Positions 1-5,472 of a DNA stretch of 7,039 nt are shown in pieces (the stretch's first letter is position 1; each line of letters begins with the position of its first letter). The stretch is from a bacterium (GTDB lineage: Bacteria > Auribacterota > Auribacteria > Auribacterales > Auribacteraceae), in assembly GCA_021161885.1 (NCBI GenBank), contig JAGGZS010000157.1:1-7039 (forward strand), written 5' to 3'. A program made the translations under genes and the position numbers. The notes under the pieces are model-generated. The model was not told where the DNA came from and did no database searches. It was given only the letters and a program-made list of their open reading frames with translations.

Positions 1-22
1 AAATTTATAAAAGTATAAATTT
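1..22. repeat. AT-only inverted repeat at the left edge
   Basis: A perfect 9-bp inverted repeat (arms 1-9 and 14-22) encloses a 4-base centre, AAAG. It is made only of A and T and is followed by a short T run. It could be the end of a terminator for a gene left of the window, or chance in AT-rich DNA. The window edge cuts off the context. Confidence 0.35.
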
Positions 23-220
23 TGAAATGGAATATACGATAACATAGTAACTCTTGCTTTTACAAGAAAAAACTCTCGCTTCATAATTAATGGTTTTTTC
101 AGCGCTTATTTTCCTAAAGAAAAACAACTCTATACCGATTTTTTATTATGGAAACGATTATAAATTAAATTATGCGCTGAAAAGAGACTTATAGCAAATT
201 TAACAATTTGGTACATTAAT
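23..220. other. Non-coding leader with overlapping inverted repeats
   Basis: I see no gene here. Two inverted repeats share bases. An 8-bp pair, GAAAAAAC at 66-73 and GTTTTTTC at 93-100, can form one stem. A 10-bp perfect pair, TTTTCAGCGC at 96-105 and GCGCTGAAAA at 174-183, can form another. Because 96-100 belongs to both, the two stems exclude each other. The second arm ends 37 bases before the start codon of the membrane protein gene. No convincing -35/-10 pair stands out; TATAAA at 159-164 is the best -10-like string but lacks a good -35. The region probably contains the promoter of the 221-2931 pair. Confidence 0.4.
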
Positions 221-670
221 ATGAAAAAAAATAATAAGCTGTTTATCGGCTTAACAGCGGTCAACTTATGTTTTTTAACGGCTTGTTTTTTTACTTTTAA
301 CATTCTATCTGAAAAAGAAATTCCGGCAGCTATTCGTATTTTTATATTTTTAATGGAAACTTTTATTTTATTTCATTTAAACTGCTGGTTTCTTTTTTTA
401 AGACTGCCTTTAAACATTGACAAAGAATCAGCCAAAGACAACGATGATGTTCAGCAAACATTGCCTGAGCTTAAAGAAATAATAAGAAAAAACACCAACG
501 CCGTAGAAAAAATGAACATTATTATGCAGGGAAAACAATTAATGAATCTACCAGAGAATGCCCATGAACTTTTAAGTAGTGTGCAAACTATTTTTGATTC
601 AACTTTAAGTGTATTGGAAACTATTGAAAATCGTGTGGAAACAGAAAAAATTAAGGATTTTGCCTCTTGA
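221..670 (+). CDS. Small two-helix membrane protein with a cytoplasmic helical tail (unknown function)
   Basis: I do not recognise a family for this 149-residue protein. Two hydrophobic segments are visible at about residues 7-29 and 37-61, joined by a charged turn of about seven residues (SEKEIPA). The lysine-rich N-terminus (KKNNK) suggests both ends face the cytoplasm. The remaining 85 or so residues are polar, rich in E, K, N and L, and look helical; a short coiled coil is possible around 80-145. ATG is the only credible start, because the frame is closed by TAA at 161-163 and no other start precedes it; no strong Shine-Dalgarno is seen. The stop overlaps the start of the downstream SpoIIE-type phosphatase, which implies translational coupling. 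I infer that it anchors or senses for that phosphatase, but nothing in its sequence proves this. Confidence 0.8.
   Translation: MKKNNKLFIGLTAVNLCFLTACFFTFNILSEKEIPAAIRIFIFLMETFILFHLNCWFLFLRLPLNIDKESAKDNDDVQQTLPELKEIIRKNTNAVEKMNIIMQGKQLMNLPENAHELLSSVQTIFDSTLSVLETIENRVETEKIKDFAS
651..657 (+). promoter_or_regulatory. Ribosome binding site supporting a TTG start
   Basis: TTAAGGA lies inside the end of the membrane protein gene, nine bases before the TTG at 667-669. The receiver domain begins only a few codons after that TTG, and no ATG occurs in the frame before residue 292. This site and the domain boundary together fix TTG as the start codon of the phosphatase gene. Confidence 0.7.
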
Positions 671-2931
671 AAAAAATCGGTTCTGTTAAAACAGCAAAAA
701 TTTTATTAGCTGTAAACGATAAAAGTTTATTAGAGAGTTATTGTGCGTTTTTATCATCACAAAAGCATCAAATAATAACAGCTGAAGACGGTATTGAGGT
801 TATCAGGTCAATTTATAGTTCACGGCCGGATATAGTTATTGTTGATTACAATATATCGCGCTTAAACGGCAACTATATATGCAGGCTGCTTAAATATGAT
901 GCGTCAACAAATAAAATACCTTTTTGCATCATTTCTAAGGATAAGTTTGAGGGAAACAGTTTTATTCAGGCTGACTACTATATCACCCCTGATGGCGATA
1001 TTAAAAAAATCGGGCAGATCGTGAGCAATGTAATTAAATCAAACAAAACAAAAAAAATTTATGCAAAGCAACCCCTTAGTGACGGTGAAATTTTAAATAG
1101 GATAAACAAAATTCTCGAACTTAAATTGCTTGAAGAGGATTTGCTTAAAACCATACTTAATTACAGTAACAGCAATGATAATTACCAAGAAGTTATAAAA
1201 AATATTTTTGAGCTGTTTTACCAAACTATCGGGCATTCGTTTATAGCGGTTTATTTAAAAGAAAATAAAGAATTGTTTATCGATAAGGTCAAGTCCGTAA
1301 GCAGAAAATATATCAACAATCTTATCAGCACGGTAGCCGAGAAAAATAACGAATACCTCGCAGACAGCACGAAAAAAATATTGTGCATAAGAGATGATGG
1401 CAAACCCATCCCATCCGGCTTGAACTTAAGAAAAAACCGCTTTTTTTTACAGCAAATCGTATCCAAACAAAACAATCTCGGTTTTTTTGTTGTTACCCGT
1501 GAAACCGGCAAACCGTTTACGTATTTCGAAAAAGAAATAATGTCGCAATGCGCTGCCCTGCTTACTCCGGTCATTGACAACATCAGTATGTCTCATCAGC
1601 TTGTAAAAATGAATCTGGAACTGGAATACATTCAGGACGAAATAGTAGAATTCAGCAAAAAACTCGATAATAAAATTGAAGAAAGAACACTGCAGCTGCA
1701 TAAATTTTATGAAGCCGGCAAAGTGCTGACCACAATACATGAACCAAACCGCCTTTTAGCTACACTTGTTGATATGATAATAAGCTCAATAGGCGCGGAG
1801 GTAGGAGCCGCGCTTCTGCTGGAAGACGGCCTTATCAGTAAAAAAATAGAGTTCGGTTTGGGATTTGAAATATTAAAAGAAATAAGGCTTAAAGAACCAG
1901 CATCACCTGTATTATACGAAAGAGTAATTGATACCGGAGAACAAATAATATTAAGTTCAAACGACATAAGCGATAAAATCGAGCAGTCTTTCCTGCAGGA
2001 ACGCAATATTAAACTAAGAACTCTTGCCTGCATACCTTTTAAAACAGGAACTAAAATTATAGGTGTTATGATAGTAGTTAATAAACTCTTTTCTGAAGAT
2101 TTTTCAAACGACGATGTAGTAGCCCTTACAACTTTGGCGAGTATGGCAACCGTGGCTATCGAAAACGCCAACCTTTACCAACAGACCATTGAGAAAACAA
2201 AACTTGAAGCCGATATGGTAATCGCTATGGAAATGCAGATGGAACTGCTTCCTAAAGAACCGCCGGAAAGCGATTTTTTTGAAGTCGCTTCCATGTATGT
2301 TTCCGCTGATATGGTCAGCGGCGATTACTACGATTATATTGACATTGATAAACACCGAACAGGGTTTACCGTAGCCGATGTTACGGGACACGGTGTATCC
2401 GCGGCATTCATCATGACATTAGTGAAAAGTTGTGTCCAGCTATCCTCACAGGGAGTAACCTCAACAAAAAAAGTTGTGGAGTCCCTGAATTCTTTCCTTT
2501 TTACAAACATACCGAAAAATAATTTTGTTTCCATGCTCTACGCTATTATCGATACAAACGAACGTAAACTCCATTATACCAGCGCAGGACACAATCCTTC
2601 AATATGCTACAATTACAAGACTGGTGAATTTAAGGAAATTACAACTGAGGGACTGTTTTTAAGCCTTTTTGAGGCAACAGATTACGGAGAAATAGAAATT
2701 GAGCTTAATAAAGGCGACATCTTTTTCTTCTACACCGACGGATTAACAGAAGCTGCAAACGAGAAAAAAGAATTTTTCGGCAAAGAAAGAATACAGCAGG
2801 TAATAAAAGAAAATTATGACAAACCGGCAAGAGAAATAAATACCATTTTATACTGGAACCTGAAAGAATTTGTCGGACAAAAATCATTTGAGGATGATGT
2901 AACTTTCATAGTTTTAAAAATAATCGGATAA
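667..2931 (+). CDS. Receiver-GAF-GAF-SpoIIE (PP2C-type) serine phosphatase, RsbU-like
   Basis: This 754-residue soluble signalling protein probably dephosphorylates a phospho-serine/threonine on a STAS-type anti-sigma antagonist, as RsbU and SpoIIE do. Domains in order: a receiver-like domain (about 9-125), a divergent GAF-like domain (about 165-308), a coiled-coil linker (about 311-350), a clear GAF domain (about 351-508) and a SpoIIE/PP2C domain (about 515-752). The phosphatase domain keeps its metal-binding acids: VSGDYYD with D553, ADVTGHG with D571, YTDGLTE with D691 and FEDDVTF with D743/D744; SAGHNP at 639-644 is also typical. It should therefore be active. The receiver keeps the acceptor-position Asp (D60), but one of the usual acidic pair is Asn (N17) and the conserved Lys before the late Pro is missing. 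Its TTG start overlaps the TGA of the upstream membrane protein gene (TTGA at 667-670). No anti-sigma or STAS gene lies in the window, so the target is unknown. Confidence 0.94.
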   Translation: MKKIGSVKTAKILLAVNDKSLLESYCAFLSSQKHQIITAEDGIEVIRSIYSSRPDIVIVDYNISRLNGNYICRLLKYDASTNKIPFCIISKDKFEGNSFIQADYYITPDGDIKKIGQIVSNVIKSNKTKKIYAKQPLSDGEILNRINKILELKLLEEDLLKTILNYSNSNDNYQEVIKNIFELFYQTIGHSFIAVYLKENKELFIDKVKSVSRKYINNLISTVAEKNNEYLADSTKKILCIRDDGKPIPSGLNLRKNRFFLQQIVSKQNNLGFFVVTRETGKPFTYFEKEIMSQCAALLTPVIDNISMSHQLVKMNLELEYIQDEIVEFSKKLDNKIEERTLQLHKFYEAGKVLTTIHEPNRLLATLVDMIISSIGAEVGAALLLEDGLISKKIEFGLGFEILKEIRLKEPASPVLYERVIDTGEQIILSSNDISDKIEQSFLQERNIKLRTLACIPFKTGTKIIGVMIVVNKLFSEDFSNDDVVALTTLASMATVAIENANLYQQTIEKTKLEADMVIAMEMQMELLPKEPPESDFFEVASMYVSADMVSGDYYDYIDIDKHRTGFTVADVTGHGVSAAFIMTLVKSCVQLSSQGVTSTKKVVESLNSFLFTNIPKNNFVSMLYAIIDTNERKLHYTSAGHNPSICYNYKTGEFKEITTEGLFLSLFEATDYGEIEIELNKGDIFFFYTDGLTEAANEKKEFFGKERIQQVIKENYDKPAREINTILYWNLKEFVGQKSFEDDVTFIVLKIIG

Positions 2932-2963
2932 TTTTTATAAGAAATCTCTGAAAAATATAAAAT

Positions 2964-3051
2964 TGTCATTGCGAGAAGCGAAGCGACGTGGCAATCTCAT
3001 TGTGCAACGAGGTTTAGATTGCCACACAAATTTTGTTTGTTCACAACGATA
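2964..3051. repeat. Degenerate palindromic repeat element (GTCATTGCGAG type)
   Basis: The element begins TGTCATTGCGAGAAGCG and its left arm runs to 2997. A perfect 10-bp inverted repeat (2988-2997 with 3016-3025, AGATTGCCAC) surrounds an 18-base centre. The outer ends still pair partly: TGTCATTG at 2964-2971 and CAACGATA at 3044-3051 match at 6 of 8 positions. Between them the right arm has the expected length but has diverged, apparently mostly by C-to-T and G-to-A changes. From memory, dispersed palindromes with this core occur in many unrelated bacteria; I could not check this. It sits between two convergent genes, where its hairpin could act as a bidirectional terminator. Short reading frames through it are not genes. 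Confidence 0.75.
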
Positions 3052-3094
3052 CAAGCATTGTTGGTTAATTTTTCAAAGTTTCCTTAATTATAAT

Positions 3095-4189
3095 TCAACA
3101 AACATCAAACCCTTGTTCGATAATTCCTGCAGCCGCGACATAATCTTCATCATATACTACAAGATGCTGGCCAGGGGTTATGGCACGTTGCGGCTGATCG
3201 TAAATAAACTCTATATATTTGTTATATAGTATTCTCATTATTCCTTTAGATTCTTTATGCCTGTACCTGATGCGCGCGTATAACGGTTTTTGTTGAAGTT
3301 GCTTTATATCGCCGCTAAAACAAGAAAAATTAGATGTCCTCACGCCTCGATGAAAAAGATGTTCATTATCACCTATAACTATACTGTTTTCTCTATGGTC
3401 TATCTTGATTACATATTGAGGCCTGCCAAGAGCTATACCCAAATTTTTTCTCTGTCCGATTGTATAATGGGGCAGTCCTTTGTGAGTGCCGAGCTTTTTT
3501 CCGTCAATATTATAAATATATCCCGGCTTTGAAACCGATAACCCTGAATTAACAACAAATTCAGCATAGTTACCGTCCGGCAGAAAACATATCTCTTGGC
3601 TTTCGCCTTTATGGAAAACAGGCAGTTTGTTTTCTTTGGCTATTTTTAAAACATCTAATTTTTTATAATCGCCAAGCGGAGTTATTATATGGGCAAGCTG
3701 TTGCAGGGTTAATTCTGATAGAAAATATGACTGATCTTTTTTTGGGTCGACACCTTTGCGTAACCGCCATCTGCCTGAATCGTTTACTATTCTCACGTAA
3801 TGTCCTGTGGCAATATATCCTGCCTGAAATTTTTCTTGGGCGGCTTTTAAAATTTCACGAAATTTTATGGTCCTGTTGCAGTGGATACACGGGTTAGAAG
3901 TTCTTCCCCTTAAATATTCTTCACAGAAAGGCACGACTATTTTCTCATAAAAAAGGTCTTTTAAATCAAGCACATAATGAGGAATTCCAATTAGTTCAGC
4001 CACCTTCTGAGCATCTTTAATATGAGCTGTTTTAGATTTAGATGCGGTGCTGTCGGGTTTCCATAAATTCATGGTTATGCCTATTACGTCCCATCCCTGC
4101 TTTTTAAGGAGCAAGGCGGTAACTGAACTGTCAACTCCGCCGCTCATTGCGACAGCTATTTTCCTATCGTTAGATTTCAGGGGACTCAT
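3095..4189 (-). CDS. mnmA: tRNA-specific 2-thiouridylase MnmA
   Basis: MnmA adenylates and then thiolates C2 of wobble uridine 34 in the tRNAs for Lys, Glu and Gln, using sulfur relayed from a cysteine desulfurase; it is cytoplasmic. The 364 residues match the usual length (E. coli about 368). Visible motifs are the PP-loop SGGVDSS at 16-22, GRTSNPCIHCNRTIKF at 95-110, ATGHYVR at 127-133, KDQSYFL at 151-157, ESQEICFLPDG at 196-206 and HYTIGQRKNLGIA at 241-253. C104 and C201 correspond to the catalytic cysteine pair (C102 and C199 in E. coli); C101 adds a CxxC. The double-cysteine stretch some homologues have after the early LW motif is absent here. It is second in a unit with bioB, 12 bp downstream and in the same frame. 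The start is set by AGGA ten bases upstream and by the P-loop position. Confidence 0.97.
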   Translation of the reverse strand: MSPLKSNDRKIAVAMSGGVDSSVTALLLKKQGWDVIGITMNLWKPDSTASKSKTAHIKDAQKVAELIGIPHYVLDLKDLFYEKIVVPFCEEYLRGRTSNPCIHCNRTIKFREILKAAQEKFQAGYIATGHYVRIVNDSGRWRLRKGVDPKKDQSYFLSELTLQQLAHIITPLGDYKKLDVLKIAKENKLPVFHKGESQEICFLPDGNYAEFVVNSGLSVSKPGYIYNIDGKKLGTHKGLPHYTIGQRKNLGIALGRPQYVIKIDHRENSIVIGDNEHLFHRGVRTSNFSCFSGDIKQLQQKPLYARIRYRHKESKGIMRILYNKYIEFIYDQPQRAITPGQHLVVYDEDYVAAAGIIEQGFDVC

Positions 4190-4199
4190 CAGACAAACA

Positions 4200-4203
4200 T
4201 CCT
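4200..4203 (-). promoter_or_regulatory. mnmA ribosome binding site overlapping the bioB stop
   Basis: On the minus strand AGGA ends ten bases before the mnmA ATG and overlaps two bases of the bioB TAG stop (4202-4204). Ribosomes ending bioB would therefore sit on the mnmA initiation region, which suggests translational coupling. Confidence 0.55.
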
Positions 4204-5218
4204 AATTTTTTGATAATAAAAAAGAATAATCCGCCAATTCAAGAGGCGCAAGTCCAAGGTCTTTTATGTCCTGCAGATCTTCCGCGGTGTTCCTGCCTGA
4301 TGTAGTCAAATAATTGCCTACCATTACAGCGTTTGCTCCCGCTATATAAATAAGCGGCTGTAGCCCTCTCAGATTAATTTCACGGCCCCCGCAAACACCA
4401 ATATCTTTATCGGGCAGAACAAACCTAAACAGTGAAATAATTTTAAATATCTCAAGTGGACTAAGTGGTTTATTGTTTTCAGCAGGAGTGCCTTTTATGG
4501 GGTTTAAAAAATTAAGCGGCACTTTATCAACGTTTAAATCTCTTAACGCAAATGCCAGTTCTACACGTTGTTTCGGCGATTCGCCTAAACCGAAAAGTGC
4601 TCCAGAACATACTTTTAAACCTATAGATTTTGCCGTTTTGATTGTATCCGCTCGTTCTTGATAAGTATGTGTTGTGCAAATATTATGAAAAAAACTTTCC
4701 GCAGTCTCAAGATTATGGTGGTATTTGTGCAATCCGGCTTTTTTAAGTTTCAGCAAAATTTTTTTTGGCAATATACCAAACGAAGCACACCGGCAAACCG
4801 GTGAACAATCACGCAGTTTCTCAAAAGCGGTGCATACGGTTTCTATATCTTTCGGATTGATTAGCCCTTTTCCGCTCGTTACTATTCCTATGGATGTTGC
4901 GTTTTGGGTTTTAAGCTGTTCAAATTGATTGACAATTTTGTCAGATGAAATCATCTCGTATTGCACAACATCCGTATTATGATGCGCCGACTGGTTGCAG
5001 AAAGAACAGTTCTCCGAGCAGTTACCTGACTTAGCGTTTATAATAGCGCATAGTTCAACTATCGTTTTTTTATAAAATGAGCGTATTCTGTTGGCAGCGC
5101 TCATATACGTAAAAATGTCTTCCGGTGTTTCGGCATTAAGCAAACTTAACGCTTCATTTTCGGTTATATGATAACCGTTTATTATTTTATCTGCCATTTT
5201 GTGATATCTATAGTGCAT
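4202..5218 (-). CDS. bioB: Biotin synthase BioB, anaerobe-type auxiliary cluster (Type II-like)
   Basis: BioB is the radical SAM enzyme that inserts sulfur into dethiobiotin to give biotin. Taken from ATG at 5218 it has 338 residues (E. coli 346). The radical SAM cluster motif CSENCSFC supplies C67, C71 and C74. Family signatures include KYHHNLET (165-172), TTHTYQER (182-189), KVCSGALFGLGES (202-214) and NFLNPIKGTP (236-245). Of the four classical [2Fe-2S] ligands, the C128 and C188 equivalents remain (C144, C204), but the C97 equivalent is G111 and the R260 equivalent is G274. Extra cysteines sit nearby at C142 and C276. This pattern fits the BioB class of obligate anaerobes, reported to use a [4Fe-5S] auxiliary cluster; my assignment is by hand alignment. 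A TTG two codons upstream could extend the frame, but AAGGAG lies eight bases before the ATG. No other biotin gene is in the window, so synthesis may be completed elsewhere or start from imported dethiobiotin. Confidence 0.96.
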   Translation of the reverse strand: MHYRYHKMADKIINGYHITENEALSLLNAETPEDIFTYMSAANRIRSFYKKTIVELCAIINAKSGNCSENCSFCNQSAHHNTDVVQYEMISSDKIVNQFEQLKTQNATSIGIVTSGKGLINPKDIETVCTAFEKLRDCSPVCRCASFGILPKKILLKLKKAGLHKYHHNLETAESFFHNICTTHTYQERADTIKTAKSIGLKVCSGALFGLGESPKQRVELAFALRDLNVDKVPLNFLNPIKGTPAENNKPLSPLEIFKIISLFRFVLPDKDIGVCGGREINLRGLQPLIYIAGANAVMVGNYLTTSGRNTAEDLQDIKDLGLAPLELADYSFLLSKN

Positions 5219-5226
5219 CAACAAGT

Positions 5227-5232
5227 CTCCTT
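5227..5232 (-). promoter_or_regulatory. bioB ribosome binding site
   Basis: AAGGAG on the minus strand is separated by eight bases from the ATG at 5216-5218. The competing upstream TTG at 5222-5224 would be only two bases from this site, so the ATG is preferred as the bioB start. Confidence 0.8.
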
Positions 5233-5260
5233 AAACATATAACATATTGATATAACGCAA

Positions 5261-5289
5261 ATTATAGATATTTATTTTTTTAATAACTT
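5261..5289 (-). promoter_or_regulatory. Probable bioB-mnmA promoter
   Basis: A consensus -10, TATAAT, reads on the minus strand at 5266-5261. At 17 bp spacing the -35 position (5284-5289) reads AAGTTA, a poor match. Transcription would begin near 5254, giving a leader of about 36 bases. Downstream of the -10 the string ATATAAC (plus-strand reading) occurs twice, at 5237-5243 and 5250-5256, with a 13-bp period; this could be a protein site or AT-rich chance. Confidence 0.45.
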
Positions 5290-5472
5290 ACCCGATTTAT
5301 GCTGCGCTATAAGTTTTTTATAATAAATTAAGTATACAAAAAAATAAAGAAATTTATAAATTATTTTCAATTTCCGCTTTTTTATGATCCGTAAATATTA
5401 ATTCATCCGTCTTAAATCTTTCATTTTTATTATTTATTCGGTACTGCAGGACAAAGGCAAGTTGTATAAAAA
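5290..5472. other. AT-rich intergenic stretch between the oxidoreductase gene and bioB
   Basis: No gene or RNA is recognisable here. It holds a perfect 12-bp AT palindrome, AATTTATAAATT at 5351-5362. No GC-rich hairpin with a T tract follows the oxidoreductase stop, so I cannot say whether transcription ends here or runs on into bioB. Confidence 0.4.

Noticed and set aside
221..290. Lipoprotein signal (LTAC at residues 19-22) in the small membrane protein
   Set aside because: The string fits a lipobox, but hydrophobic residues continue after the cysteine and a second helix follows, so a transmembrane segment is more likely. Not excluded.
1251..2534. Several minus-strand open frames inside the phosphatase gene
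   Set aside because: They overlap a gene with complete catalytic motifs, contain low-complexity residue runs and have no family motifs.
2963..3229. 88-residue plus-strand reading frame starting in the repeat
   Set aside because: Its first part is a translation of the palindromic repeat (SLREAKRRGNL type) and the rest is antisense to the 3' end of mnmA; no ribosome site.
3290..3532. 80-residue plus-strand frame antisense to mnmA
   Set aside because: It is a shadow of a well-conserved gene with no independent evidence.
4473..4928. Two plus-strand frames antisense to bioB
   Set aside because: They mirror the conserved bioB coding sequence and have no recognisable motifs or ribosome sites.
5219..5224. 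TTG start two codons upstream of the bioB ATG
   Set aside because: It would leave only two bases between AAGGAG and the start; the ATG at 5216-5218 has optimal spacing.
5262..5271. TTATAGATAT resembling a BioR operator (TTATAGATAA) at the bioB promoter
   Set aside because: One mismatch in an AT-rich stretch is weak evidence, it coincides with the -10, and BioR is known mainly from other lineages.
5311..5340. GTATACAA half-site resembling a BirA operator upstream of bioB
   Set aside because: Only one half is seen; no inverted partner at the expected spacing.
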